This document shows positions 15,181 to 24,665 of a DNA stretch of 64,000 nt, in pieces. The notes beneath the pieces were generated by a model. That model had not been told where the DNA came from. It saw only the letters and a list, made by a program, of their open reading frames with translations, and did no database searches. The DNA is from Actinomycetota bacterium (lineage in GTDB: Bacteria; Actinomycetota; CADDZG01; JAHWKV01). The stretch spans positions 124,001 through 188,000 of the forward strand of contig JAUJPC010000005.1 of assembly GCA_030447305.1 (NCBI GenBank). The letters run 5' to 3'. The position numbers were made by a program, and so were the translations under genes. Position 1 is the stretch's first letter, and each line of letters opens with the position of its first letter.

Positions 15181-18100
15181 ATGCCAAAGCTGGACGATTC
15201 GAAATTCGGTCCCAACCTCTGGCTCATGCAGGAGATGCACGAGCGGTATCTGAGGCAACCGGATTCGGTCTCGGAGGCGTGGCGTGAGTTTTTTACCGAC
15301 TATTTTCCCGGCAAGCATCGTTCCCGCCCGCCGGCGCCTCAGGTTCCCGAGGACGACGAGTTGACGGAGCCACCGCCACCAGCGGGTGCCCTGCTCTCCA
15401 GCCCACCCCTCGCCGCTTCAGCCGGCGCCTCGTCCAACGGACACGAGGGCAGCCCGCTGTCCGGTGCCGACGCCGTTCTGGTGCAGCGTATGGAGGACAG
15501 CCTCAGCGTGCCGACCGCAACCTCGGTCCGGGTAATGCCGGCCAAGCTGCTGGAGGTCAATCGATACATCCTGAACAACCACCAGTCCCGGTCGAGAAGC
15601 AAGAGGGTGAGCTTCACTCATCTGCTCGGCTGGGCGGTCGTACGGGCGATCTCCAAGTTCCCCGGAATGAACACCTCCTATGGCGAACGGGCCGGCAAAC
15701 CTGCGGCAATCCACCACCCCGAGCTGAACCTGGGGCTGGCGGTGGACATTCAGCACGACGACGGCAGCCGCAGCCTTTGGGTGCCCAACATCAAAGCCAC
15801 CGACCGCCTGAGCTTCGCGCAGTTCTTCGCCGCTTACGAGGAAGTCATCCGCAAGGTTAGGGCCCGCCGCATCACGCCGGCCGACATGGATGGGACGACG
15901 GTGACGCTCACCAACCCCGGGATGCTCGGAACCGCCCAGTCGGTGCCGCGGCTCATGGAGGGCCAGGCGGCGATCATCGGCGTGGGCTCCATAGCTTTCC
16001 CGGCGGAGTACCAGGGGTCCGACCCCAGCATGCTTGCGGACATGGGCATCGGCAAGGTGGTCACGCTGACAAGCACCTACGACCACCGGGTGATCCAGGG
16101 AGCTCTGAGCGGCGAGTTCCTCGCCGAGATTGAGCGCCTGCTAATGGGCGAGGACGGCTTTTACGAGCAGATCTTTGCCAGCATGGGGGTGCCGTACGTG
16201 CCGGTGCAGTGGCGGGTGGACCGCAACCCCGCACGCAACAGCCAGGAGGCCGAATCAAAGCAGGCGAGAGCTCTCCAGCTCATCAACATCTACCGGGTAC
16301 GCGGACACCTGATCGCAGACCTGGACCCTTTGGACACGGATCCGCCCAAGATGCCGTCCGAGCTCGATCCCGCGACCTACGGGTTCACCATCTGGGACCT
16401 GGACCGCAAGTTCTCGACCGGGAGCCTGGCCAACGTGAGCGAGCTGAACAGGAGGGCCTCGGACTCCGGCCGGCCGGAGACGCTCGGCAACATCCTCAGG
16501 GTTCTTCGGGATGCCTACTGCCGGACGGTGGGAATCGAGTACATGCACATCTCCGCCCCGGAGGAGAAGCGCTGGATCCAGCGGCGGGTCGAGGGGGTCG
16601 AGATCCAGATGGCGCCGGAGGACCACGACCGCATCCTCGCCAAGCTCAACGAGGCGGAAGCGTTCGAGACCTTCCTCCACACCAAGTACGTCGGACACAA
16701 GCGGTTCAGCCTGGAGGGGGCCCTCAGCCTCATCCCCATGCTCGATGCGGTGCTCGACTCCGCAACGAAGGCTTCCATGGAGGAGGCTGTGATCGGCATG
16801 GCTCACCGGGGAAGGTTGAACGTCCTGGCCAACATCATCGGCAAGAGCTACACGCAGATTTTCAAGGAGTTCGAGGGTGACATCAATCCGGAAACCGTCC
16901 ACGGATCGGGGGATGTGAAGTACCACATCGGAGCCAGCGGCCGGTACGTGAATCCGCAGGGGGTGTCGATGGCGGTATCGGTGGTCTCCAACCCGAGCCA
17001 CCTCGAGTCGGTGGATCCCGTGGTCGAAGGCGTGGTGCGGGCCAAGCAGGACGCTCTCAACCGGCCCGACGACTTTCCGGTCCTGCCGGTCCTGATCCAC
17101 GGCGACGCCGCCTTTGCCGGACAGGGTGTGGTCGCTGAGACCCTCAATCTTTCCCAGTTGCGCGGCTACCGCACCGGGGGCACGGTCCACATCATCGTGA
17201 ACAATCAGGTCGGCTTCACCGCGACCGCCGGCGAGACCCGGTCCAGCACCTACGCCAGCGACGTGGCGAAGATGATTCAGGCGCCCATCTTCCACGTCAA
17301 CGGTGACGACCCGGAGGCGTGCGTCCGCGTGGCCCGCCTGGCGTTCGACTACCGCGAGGCGTTCCACAAGGACGTGGTCATCGACATGTGGTGCTACCGC
17401 AAGTGGGGCCACAACGAAGCGGACGAGCCTTTGTACACGCAGCCGCTCATGTACAAGCGCATCGCCTCTCGCCGGTCGGTGAGAAAGCTGTACACGGAGT
17501 CGCTGCTGTACAGAAACCACCTCAGCCTCGAGACAGCCGAGGGGGCGTTGGAGGACTTCCGGTCCAAGCTTCAGGGAGCCTTCAACGCGATGCATGAGGG
17601 AGGCGAGAAGAAGCTGGAGACGCCCTCTGAGCCGGCGATGGAACCGAAGCGGCAGGAGGTCGGCCTGGCGACGCTGAGCCAGGTGCTCGAGTCGATCAGC
17701 ACCGTGCCCCCGGCGTTCTCTCCTCATCCGAAACTGGTCAAGCTCCTGGAGGGACGCCGCCGGTCGCTGGTCAACGACCATGTCGACTGGCCGGTGGCCG
17801 AGTCCCTGGCCTTCGGCGCGCTTCTCACTAACGGGATCTCGATCCGGATGGCCGGACAGGACTCCCGCCGAGGGACGTTCAGCCAGCGCCACGCCGTCTT
17901 GATCGACCAGGAGACCGGAGCCGAGTACACGCCATTGCTCCGGGTGGGCCGCGACGGCGCCAAGTTCCTGATCTACGACAGCATGCTCTCGGAGTTTGCA
18001 GCCTTGGGATTTGAGTACGGCTACTCCACTGCCGCCGACAACACCCTGACGATCTGGGAGGCACAGTTCGGTGACTTCGCCAACGGTGCCCAGGTGATCA

Positions 18101-18813
18101 TCGACCAGTTCATTGCGGCCGGCGAGGACAAATGGGAACAGACGAGCAACCTCGTGATGCTCCTGCCTCACGGGTTCGAGGGCCAGGGGCCGGAGCACTC
18201 CAGCGCCCGGCTGGAGCGTTTCCTAGCCATGGGGGCCGCAGGCAACTACCGGGTGGCAATTCCTTCGTCCGCTGCCCAGTACTTTCACCTGCTGCTCATG
18301 CAGGGGTTCGACACAATCCGCAAGCCGCTGGTGGTCCTGACTCCCAAATCGCTCCTACGGCTGCCGGCTGCCGCCAGCGGTGTCATCGACCTGATCTCCG
18401 GGGCGTGGATGCCGGTGCTCTCCGACCCCACCCGCCCCAAACCCGATTCGGTGAGCCGGGTCATCCTCTGCTCCGGAAAGGTGTACTACGACCTTGTGGC
18501 GGCCCGGCAGAAGCAGGGAATCGAGGAGGGTCTGGCACTCGTTCGAGTTGAGCAGCTGTACCCCTTCCCGGCAGACGAGATCGCCGAGGAGCTGGCTCGC
18601 TATGATCCGGCGGAGGTTGTGTGGGTACAGGAGGAGCCGGAGAACATGGGAGCCTGGCGGTACATGCATACCAAGTTCTCCGACGAGTTTAAGGTCCCGC
18701 TGCTGCGGCGGACCCGCCGCGAGAGCGCCAGCCCGGCCACGGGCAGCGCCTCCACGCACGAGCGTGAGCAGGAGCAGCTGTTGAGCGCCGCCCTGGCGGG
18801 CCTCGCCGACTGA
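15181..18813 (+). CDS. kgd: Multifunctional 2-oxoglutarate dehydrogenase E1/E2 (Kgd/OdhA type)
   Basis: A 1210-residue actinobacterial fusion. A short N-terminal E1-type segment (GPNLWLMQEMHERYLRQP) and a Pro/Ala linker precede an E2 succinyltransferase catalytic domain (about residues 100-340), with the TLTNPGMLGT motif and catalytic His in STYDHRVIQGA. The thiamine-diphosphate E1 dehydrogenase domain (about 360-1200) shows GMAHRGRLNVLANI, GDAAFAGQGVVAETLN and NNQVGFT. There is no lipoyl domain, as usual for this family, so it should work with PDH-complex E2/E3 to make succinyl-CoA in the TCA cycle. Upstream (15146-15165) are overlapping short palindromes, GCCCA-AAT-TGGGC and GGGC-GGC-GCCC, which could be regulatory. 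Confidence 0.95.
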   Translation: MPKLDDSKFGPNLWLMQEMHERYLRQPDSVSEAWREFFTDYFPGKHRSRPPAPQVPEDDELTEPPPPAGALLSSPPLAASAGASSNGHEGSPLSGADAVLVQRMEDSLSVPTATSVRVMPAKLLEVNRYILNNHQSRSRSKRVSFTHLLGWAVVRAISKFPGMNTSYGERAGKPAAIHHPELNLGLAVDIQHDDGSRSLWVPNIKATDRLSFAQFFAAYEEVIRKVRARRITPADMDGTTVTLTNPGMLGTAQSVPRLMEGQAAIIGVGSIAFPAEYQGSDPSMLADMGIGKVVTLTSTYDHRVIQGALSGEFLAEIERLLMGEDGFYEQIFASMGVPYVPVQWRVDRNPARNSQEAESKQARALQLINIYRVRGHLIADLDPLDTDPPKMPSELDPATYGFTIWDLDRKFSTGSLANVSELNRRASDSGRPETLGNILRVLRDAYCRTVGIEYMHISAPEEKRWIQRRVEGVEIQMAPEDHDRILAKLNEAEAFETFLHTKYVGHKRFSLEGALSLIPMLDAVLDSATKASMEEAVIGMAHRGRLNVLANIIGKSYTQIFKEFEGDINPETVHGSGDVKYHIGASGRYVNPQGVSMAVSVVSNPSHLESVDPVVEGVVRAKQDALNRPDDFPVLPVLIHGDAAFAGQGVVAETLNLSQLRGYRTGGTVHIIVNNQVGFTATAGETRSSTYASDVAKMIQAPIFHVNGDDPEACVRVARLAFDYREAFHKDVVIDMWCYRKWGHNEADEPLYTQPLMYKRIASRRSVRKLYTESLLYRNHLSLETAEGALEDFRSKLQGAFNAMHEGGEKKLETPSEPAMEPKRQEVGLATLSQVLESISTVPPAFSPHPKLVKLLEGRRRSLVNDHVDWPVAESLAFGALLTNGISIRMAGQDSRRGTFSQRHAVLIDQETGAEYTPLLRVGRDGAKFLIYDSMLSEFAALGFEYGYSTAADNTLTIWEAQFGDFANGAQVIIDQFIAAGEDKWEQTSNLVMLLPHGFEGQGPEHSSARLERFLAMGAAGNYRVAIPSSAAQYFHLLLMQGFDTIRKPLVVLTPKSLLRLPAAASGVIDLISGAWMPVLSDPTRPKPDSVSRVILCSGKVYYDLVAARQKQGIEEGLALVRVEQLYPFPADEIAEELARYDPAEVVWVQEEPENMGAWRYMHTKFSDEFKVPLLRRTRRESASPATGSASTHEREQEQLLSAALAGLAD

Positions 18814-18834
18814 AATCGTCTCGAGGGCACCCCG

Positions 18835-19290
18835 ATAGCCGGCCTGAACCATTACCGGTTTCACTCCGAGTGGATGGTTCCCGCAAGCTACGACAAGGTT
18901 TACGCCGTCCTGAGGGATCTGCGGACCTATCCTGCCTGGTGGCCGGAGGTGAAAAGCGTACTTCCGGTCAACGAGGACCGGGCCGTGGTTCTGATCATGG
19001 GGGTTCTGCCGTACTCTCTGGAGTTCCTGATGGAGAGGGAGATAGATGACCCGCAGTCGGGGATCCTGCGCGCCGGCCTCAGCGGGGACCTGGAGGGTTT
19101 CTCGAGCTGGGCGGTCAAGCCGTCCGATGAGTGCTGTGACTTGATTTACGATCAGGAGGTCGTGGTGACCAAGAAGCTGGTGCGGGCCCTGGCGCCGGTG
19201 GCCCGGCCCGTTCTGCGGCTGAACCACTCGTTCATGATGGTGCGGGGGGAGCGGGGACTCCGCTCCTATCTGGCTTCATCGTCAGGGTGA
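18835..19290 (+). CDS. SRPBCC (START-like) domain protein, probable non-AUG start
   Basis: About 151 residues of the polyketide-cyclase/START-like SRPBCC fold, a hydrophobic-ligand pocket; ligand unknown. The family N-terminal strand HYRFHSEWMVPAS lies upstream of the first ATG (18874), and the frame from the kgd stop to that ATG has no ATG, GTG or TTG. Candidates are ATA 18835, seven bases after GAGGG, and CTG 18844, just before the conserved strand. Conserved features include DLRTYPAWWPEV and an amphipathic C-terminal helix. It follows kgd by 21 bp and overlaps the DoxX-like gene by GTGA, so the three probably form one operon. Confidence 0.65.
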   Translation: MAGLNHYRFHSEWMVPASYDKVYAVLRDLRTYPAWWPEVKSVLPVNEDRAVVLIMGVLPYSLEFLMEREIDDPQSGILRAGLSGDLEGFSSWAVKPSDECCDLIYDQEVVVTKKLVRALAPVARPVLRLNHSFMMVRGERGLRSYLASSSG

Positions 19291-19706
19291 GCACTCGCCG
19301 CAGAATCTCTCTGGCCGGATTGGTGGTCCTGATGGCCGGTTCGGGGCTGATGCACCTGCGCAAGCCGGAGCTTTACACCCCGATCGTGCCGCGGATCCTC
19401 GGGCACGCCGAGTTCCTCGTCTTCTGGAGCGGAGTGGTTCAGATAGCGGCCGGGCTGCTGCTGCTGATGCCGGGGAGCAGGCGGCTCGGTGCTTTGCTGA
19501 CCATTGCAATCCTGGTAGGGGTGTTTCCGGCCAACGTCAAGATGGCACTCGACGGTGGGCAGCCTGGTGGCGGTTGGTACTCTGGATCTTCTTTGATGCT
19601 CTGGCTGCGGCTGCCGGTGCAGCCCCTGCTGGTGTACTGGGCTTGGACGTTTGTCAGTGAATGCCCGGCGGGACGGACCCTTGCCGAGTCGGACGCTTCG
19701 CGGTGA
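19287..19706 (+). CDS. DoxX-like membrane protein (chimeric 3' end)
   Basis: 139 residues with four hydrophobic helices, resembling DoxX-family small membrane proteins of unclear, possibly redox-related function. The GTG start overlaps the upstream stop (GTGA). From 19478 onward the gene is repeated twice more (22522-22750 and 25566-25795). The last codons (after about 19690) coincide with foreign sequence: another frame there encodes the end of a glyoxalase-type protein. So the C-terminal four or five residues seem to come from the inserted cassette, whereas the native 3' end is probably the diverged copy at 25566-25795. Confidence 0.7.
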   Translation: MSTRRRISLAGLVVLMAGSGLMHLRKPELYTPIVPRILGHAEFLVFWSGVVQIAAGLLLLMPGSRRLGALLTIAILVGVFPANVKMALDGGQPGGGWYSGSSLMLWLRLPVQPLLVYWAWTFVSECPAGRTLAESDASR

Positions 19707-19762
19707 TCGCCGACCCGCAGGGCGCGGCGTTCGCGGTTTTCGATCGAGACATCGACTGCTAG
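19691..19762 (+). pseudogene. 3' remnant of a glyoxalase/VOC (CFP30-like) gene
   Basis: The frame reads GRFAVIADPQGAAFAVF, then DRDIDC and a TAG at 19760-19762. The pattern RFAVxxDPQGAAFxV is the usual C-terminal end of two-domain actinobacterial glyoxalase proteins. No upstream part of the gene exists, so this marks the left edge of the inserted cassette. The next 150 bp show no gene. A second copy lies at 22735-22806. Confidence 0.55.
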
Positions 19763-19912
19763 TAGCGCGGACAGCGGCGGTCGCGTGCTCCGGGGACGCG
19801 GAGGCGTAGACGCCGAGTCGGAGCGGCCCACGCGCAGGCGGTCCATCCCGAGCCGCTGCGCTCGCAGAGCCGGAGCACTGCGAGCGCTAGGATCTCGGGA
19901 GGGCAGTGGCGC

Positions 19913-20309
19913 TTAGCGGAGCTCGACGATGACGAGCTCTTTGCCGTCGGGGTCGCGGAAGGAGAACATCGGGGGGACGTATTCGCCCATCCGAGTGACC
20001 TCCCTCCGGGTCGGTGTCGGCGCCGCGGTGGTGCAGGTGCGCGTGGAGGGCGTCGGCGTCTGGAGTGCTGAGACGGATCCCGGTGTGGGCGCTCGCCGCC
20101 GTGCGCTGGTCGCCGCCGACGAGCGCGATCTCGGCCGTGCCGCCCGGCGGGGCCACGCTGACCCAGCGCCCGCCGCCGAATGGTGCATCGAGGCGCTTTT
20201 CGAAGCCGAGGATCTTCGTGTAGAACTCAAGGGCGCGATCCTGGTCGCTGACGGGGATGGCCACCGCGCTCACTTCGGTGATCCCCGCCGTGACGTCCTG
20301 GTTTCCCAT
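19913..20309 (-). pseudogene. VOC-family protein, frameshifted (copy 1)
   Basis: Glyoxalase/bleomycin-resistance fold protein. The ATG at 20309 follows AAGGAGG. The N-terminal two thirds (AIPVSDQDRALEFYTKILGF, GGGRWVSVAPPGG) are in one frame, and the C-terminal part (GEYVPPMFSFRDPDGKELVI) continues in another. The break near 20000-20008 is explained by a 4-bp tandem duplication (GGAG repeated, minus strand). Such VOC proteins commonly accompany ECF42-type sigma factors. The function is probably lost. Confidence 0.8.
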
Positions 20310-20388
20310 GGCTTCCTCCTTGGTGGGGGCACCCCCGGTGGGCGCCTTCACGAGGGAGTCGAAGCTGCGCCGGCTGGCTCGACATGCG

Positions 20389-21621
20389 TCAGGAGTGATT
20401 CCTGCGGCGCGGGCCTCGAGGTAGCGCCTCTCGGGAAGGCTGAGGGTGCGACGGGCGGCGAGCGTGAAGGCGTCGCGCGCGGCGGCCCGCTCCCCTGCCA
20501 GGTCGAGGAGGTGCGCACGAACGGCGGCCAGACGGTGGTGTCCTGCAAGCGGCGGGGTACGCCTCGACCTTCGCGAGCTCTCGCAGGCCGGCGTGCGGTC
20601 CGTGGACCATCGCGACGACCACGAGGCGGTTGAGGGTCACCATGGGACCGGGCGCGAGGGTCTCGAGCAGGTCATAGAGGCCGAGGATCTGCGACCAGTC
20701 TGTGTGCTCGACGTCCGGCGCCTCGGCGTGGACGGCGGCGATGGCGGCTTGAAGCTGGTATGGGCCGATCGGCGCGCGGGCGAGCGCGTGCGTGATCAGC
20801 GCGACGCCTTCTGCGATCATCCCCGCGTCCCAGTGGCTGCGGTCCTGCTCGGCTAAGGGGATCAGCGCGCCGTCGGGTCCTGTCCGTGCGAGTCGGCGCG
20901 CGTCGGTCAGCAGCATCAGCGCCAGCAAGCCGGTCACTTCGCCGTCGTGGGGGCGCTGCGCGTGCAGCTGCCGAGCCAGGCGGATGGCCTCCGCGGCCAG
21001 GTCGACGCGGTGCAGGCGCGCGCCAGCGCTTGCGGTGTAGCCCTCGTTGAAGATCAGGTAGAGGACTTGGAGGACCGCGGGAAGCCGCTCGACGAGCGAC
21101 CCCTCGTCGGGTGCCGGGAACGCTGCGCCATGCTGTTCGATCGTCCGCTTGGCGCGACTGATGCGCTGCGCGATCGTCGCCTCGGGAACAAGGAACCCGC
21201 GGGCGATCTCGGCCGTCGTGAGGCCACCGACGGCGCGCAGCGTGAGCGCCGTCTGCGACGCCGGCGTGAGGGCAGGATGGCAGCACAGGAGCAGCAGCTC
21301 GAGCGAGTCGTCCTCCTCGGCGACGGGCTCGGCGTCGCGTGGCGCGAGCGCGGCTGCTCGCTCCTCGCGCCGGCGCCGCGCCGTCTCGTTGCGCCACAGT
21401 TCCGTCCGGCGCCGCATCGCGACCGTGATAAGCCACCCGCGCGGGTGATCGGGCACCCCGTCGGCGGACCACTGCGCCGCGGCGGCCAGCAGCGCCTCCT
21501 GCACGGCGTCCTCGCAGAGCGCGAAGTCGCCGTAGCGCCGCATCAGCGCGCCGAGGACCTGCGGCGCGAGCTCGCGCAGCAGCGTCTCGATAGTGCGACG
21601 ACTGGCCGCCCTACAGCTCAA
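20389..21621 (-). pseudogene. ECF42-type sigma factor, 3' frameshift (copy 1)
   Basis: RNA polymerase sigma factor of the group with a long C-terminal TPR-like extension. Region 2 is visible (LRELAPQVLGALMRRYGDFALCEDAVQEALL), and region 4 as LLLCCHPALTPASQTALTLRA through EATIAQRISRAKRTI. The TPR-like part continues to about 20556. There a one-base insertion shifts the frame: the expected ending AGHHRLAAVRAHLLDL is found in another frame, while the open frame ends in an Arg/Pro-rich tail at 20389. The TTG start at 21621 overlaps the YCII gene. Sigma regions 2 and 4 are intact, so promoter recognition might survive. Confidence 0.78.
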
Positions 21622-21981
21622 AGCCGGCCAGGCTCATCACTGGGCGGACTTCGACGAGGCCAAGGGTGGCCTCGGGCACGCGAGCGGCGATCTGCACCGC
21701 TCGGTCAAGCGACTCGCATTCGACGAGATAGAAGCCCGCGAGCAGCTCCTTGGCCTCTGCGAAAGGACCGTCGGCGGTTACCACCTGTTCCCCGGTCACC
21801 GACACGCGCGTCGTCAGCGACGGGTCCGAGAGGCCTCGGTGACGATCAGCTCGCCCGACCGCTCGAGCTCCTCGTTGAGCGCCGCGTAGGCGGCCAGGCC
21901 GCTCGCGCGCTCGTCGGCGGACAACCGGTTCCACACTTCACGCGACGATGGATTGTTGTAGATGAGGATGAGGTACTTCAC
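21611..21981 (-). pseudogene. YCII (DGPF-domain) protein, frameshifted (copy 1)
   Basis: Starts at GTG 21981 (KYLILIYNNPSSREVWNRL). The first 50 residues are in one frame, ending in a stop after TEASRTRR; the rest (LTTRVSVTGEQVVTADGPFAEAKELL, with the family hallmark DGPFAE) is in another. Restoring one G near 21831-21838 rejoins the halves as TEGLSDPSLTTR. DGPF proteins are the conserved partners of ECF42-type sigma factors, usually as their targets. It overlaps the sigma gene by 11 bp. Confidence 0.8.
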
Positions 21982-22011
21982 GCAACGCCTCCGATCTCGC
22001 CTGCTTCGGCC

Positions 22012-22413
22012 TCACCGCTTGAGCTTGCGCCAGCCGCCGGCCCGGTTGTTGGCGATGATTTGTTCGAACATCGTCCGCAGCGCACGGCTGTTGATGGTCT
22101 CACCCTCATAGACGGAGATCATGCGCGCCGTCTTGTTCTCTTGCCCGCCGGTGATGATGCCCTCCGGATCGGAAACGATGCCGCCGTCATAGAGAAACAC
22201 GTTGACGTGGTCACGTGCGGCCAGCAGCGCGCAAATGTTCCCCTGCAGCACGAAGTACGGCTGTCTCGTGCGCTTGATCGTTTCTTCGACCTCCGGGTCG
22301 GCGGCGTGGACAAGCTCCCGAACGGTCCGGCAGATCTGACGTCAATCAGGCAGCGCCTCGATGTAGGCGTCGACGCGTGCGTCGCGTGACTTGGGCTCGA
22401 CCCGGTCAGACAT
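22012..22413 (-). pseudogene. DUF1801 protein with in-frame TGA (copy 1)
   Basis: ATG 22413 follows AAGGAGGAAG. The frame runs MSDRVEPKSRDARVDAYIEA-LPD, hits TGA at 22342-22344 (codon 24), then continues in the same frame with typical DUF1801 sequence (EVEETIKRTRQPYFVLQGN, ITGGQENKTARMISVYEGE) to 22012. Homologues usually have Trp after LPD, so TGG to TGA is the simplest explanation. An internal start (GTG 22251) could only make a truncated product. Confidence 0.8.
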
Positions 22414-22440
22414 TCTTCCTCCTTCGATCGGTCATGCCAT

Positions 22441-22468
22441 GATCGAAGCTGCGCCGCTTCTCTCGACA
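22441..22468 (-). promoter_or_regulatory. Candidate ECF42-type promoter before the cassette (copy 1)
   Basis: On the minus strand TGTCGA (22463-22468) is followed after 17 bp by CGATC (22441-22445), 28 bp upstream of the DUF1801 start. From memory, ECF42 promoters carry a TGTCGA -35 element and a short CG-containing -10 element; the -10 match here is imperfect. It would make the cassette autoregulated. The same pair occurs at 25485-25512. Confidence 0.4.
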
Positions 22469-22521
22469 TCGCGTCGCCACACAGGTCGCGAGCCTCGGAA
22501 TCCACGTCGAGGGGGCGACTC

Positions 22522-22750
22522 CAGGCGGCTCGGTGCGTTGCTTACCATAGCAATCCTGGTGGGGGTGTTTCCGGCCAACGTCAAGATGGCACTCGACGGT
22601 GGGCAGCCTGGTGGCGGTTGGTACTCTGGATCTTCTTTGATGCTCTGGCTGCGGCTGCCGGTGCAGCCCCTGCTGGTGTACTGGGCTTGGACGTTTGTCA
22701 GTGAATGCCCGGCGGGACGGACCCTTGCCGAGTCGGACGCTTCGCGGTGA
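22522..22750 (+). pseudogene. Hybrid DoxX-like 3' fragment (junction copy)
   Basis: Homologous to codons 64-139 of the DoxX-like gene at 19287-19706, without its 5' half. Bases up to 22561 match the diverged copy at 25566-25795 (for example GCGTTGCTTACCATAG), whereas bases from 22594 on match the first copy. The switch lies within 22562-22593, where all three copies agree. This is the recombination joint of the duplication. The open frame runs in from the cassette at 22391 but has no plausible start. Confidence 0.85.
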
Positions 22751-22956
22751 TCGCCGACCCGCAGGGCGCGGCGTTCGCGGTTTTCGATCGAGACATCGAC
22801 TGCTAGTAGCGCGGACAGCGGCGGTCGCGTGCTCCGGGGACGCGGAGGCGTAGACGCCGAGTCGGAGCGGCCCACGCGCAGGCGGTCCATCCCGAGCCGC
22901 TGCGCTCGCAGAGCCGGAGCACTGCGAGCGCTAGGATCTCGGGAGGGCAGTGGCGC

Positions 22957-23353
22957 TTAGCGGAGCTCGACGATGACGAGCTCTTTGCCGTCGGGGTCGC
23001 GGAAGGAGAACATCGGGGGGACGTATTCGCCCATCCGAGTGACCTCCCTCCGGGTCGGTGTCGGCGCCGCGGTGGTGCAGGTGCGCGTGGAGGGCGTCGG
23101 CGTCTGGAGTGCTGAGACGGATCCCGGTGTGGGCGCTCGCCGCCGTGCGCTGGTCGCCGCCGACGAGCGCGATCTCGGCCGTGCCGCCCGGCGGGGCCAC
23201 GCTGACCCAGCGCCCGCCGCCGAATGGTGCATCGAGGCGCTTTTCGAAGCCGAGGATCTTCGTGTAGAACTCAAGGGCGCGATCCTGGTCGCTGACGGGG
23301 ATGGCCACCGCGCTCACTTCGGTGATCCCCGCCGTGACGTCCTGGTTTCCCAT
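22957..23353 (-). pseudogene. VOC-family protein, frameshifted (copy 2)
   Basis: Identical copy of 19913-20309, including the 4-bp GGAG duplication that splits the reading frame (here near 23044-23052). Confidence 0.8.
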
Positions 23354-23432
23354 GGCTTCCTCCTTGGTGGGGGCACCCCCGGTGGGCGCCTTCACGAGGG
23401 AGTCGAAGCTGCGCCGGCTGGCTCGACATGCG

Positions 23433-24665
23433 TCAGGAGTGATTCCTGCGGCGCGGGCCTCGAGGTAGCGCCTCTCGGGAAGGCTGAGGGTGCGACGGGC
23501 GGCGAGCGTGAAGGCGTCGCGCGCGGCGGCCCGCTCCCCTGCCAGGTCGAGGAGGTGCGCACGAACGGCGGCCAGACGGTGGTGTCCTGCAAGCGGCGGG
23601 GTACGCCTCGACCTTCGCGAGCTCTCGCAGGCCGGCGTGCGGTCCGTGGACCATCGCGACGACCACGAGGCGGTTGAGGGTCACCATGGGACCGGGCGCG
23701 AGGGTCTCGAGCAGGTCATAGAGGCCGAGGATCTGCGACCAGTCTGTGTGCTCGACGTCCGGCGCCTCGGCGTGGACGGCGGCGATGGCGGCTTGAAGCT
23801 GGTATGGGCCGATCGGCGCGCGGGCGAGCGCGTGCGTGATCAGCGCGACGCCTTCTGCGATCATCCCCGCGTCCCAGTGGCTGCGGTCCTGCTCGGCTAA
23901 GGGGATCAGCGCGCCGTCGGGTCCTGTCCGTGCGAGTCGGCGCGCGTCGGTCAGCAGCATCAGCGCCAGCAAGCCGGTCACTTCGCCGTCGTGGGGGCGC
24001 TGCGCGTGCAGCTGCCGAGCCAGGCGGATGGCCTCCGCGGCCAGGTCGACGCGGTGCAGGCGCGCGCCAGCGCTTGCGGTGTAGCCCTCGTTGAAGATCA
24101 GGTAGAGGACTTGGAGGACCGCGGGAAGCCGCTCGACGAGCGACCCCTCGTCGGGTGCCGGGAACGCTGCGCCATGCTGTTCGATCGTCCGCTTGGCGCG
24201 ACTGATGCGCTGCGCGATCGTCGCCTCGGGAACAAGGAACCCGCGGGCGATCTCGGCCGTCGTGAGGCCACCGACGGCGCGCAGCGTGAGCGCCGTCTGC
24301 GACGCCGGCGTGAGGGCAGGATGGCAGCACAGGAGCAGCAGCTCGAGCGAGTCGTCCTCCTCGGCGACGGGCTCGGCGTCGCGTGGCGCGAGCGCGGCTG
24401 CTCGCTCCTCGCGCCGGCGCCGCGCCGTCTCGTTGCGCCACAGTTCCGTCCGGCGCCGCATCGCGACCGTGATAAGCCACCCGCGCGGGTGATCGGGCAC
24501 CCCGTCGGCGGACCACTGCGCCGCGGCGGCCAGCAGCGCCTCCTGCACGGCGTCCTCGCAGAGCGCGAAGTCGCCGTAGCGCCGCATCAGCGCGCCGAGG
24601 ACCTGCGGCGCGAGCTCGCGCAGCAGCGTCTCGATAGTGCGACGACTGGCCGCCCTACAGCTCAA
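23433..24665 (-). pseudogene. ECF42-type sigma factor, 3' frameshift (copy 2)
   Basis: Identical copy of 20389-21621, with intact sigma regions 2 and 4 and the same frame change near the C-terminus (about 23585-23600). Confidence 0.78.

Larger units (their letters stand above)
19518..22561. repeat. Tandem duplication, unit 1 (3044 bp)
   Basis: This unit is repeated head to tail at 22562-25605 with a constant offset of 3044 bp; every feature boundary and all translations I compared are identical in both. It holds the 3' part of the DoxX-like gene, a 150-bp non-coding stretch, and four minus-strand genes (VOC, ECF42-type sigma, YCII, DUF1801), all of them disrupted. The boundaries given are those implied by the crossover within the 32-bp identity shared by all three DoxX copies. 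Confidence 0.9.

Noticed and set aside
16255-18198. 647-codon minus-strand open frame opposite kgd
   Set aside because: Antisense of strongly conserved E1 sequence.
22342-22344. TGA in DUF1801 as recoding (selenocysteine or Trp)
   Set aside because: No SECIS-like element noted, no sign of TGA reading elsewhere in the window, and neighbouring cassette genes are also broken; a nonsense mutation is simpler.
20947-22389. 480-codon plus-strand open frame across the sigma/YCII/DUF1801 genes, present twice
   Set aside because: Opposite to recognisable families on the minus strand and without domain resemblance; an antisense shadow.
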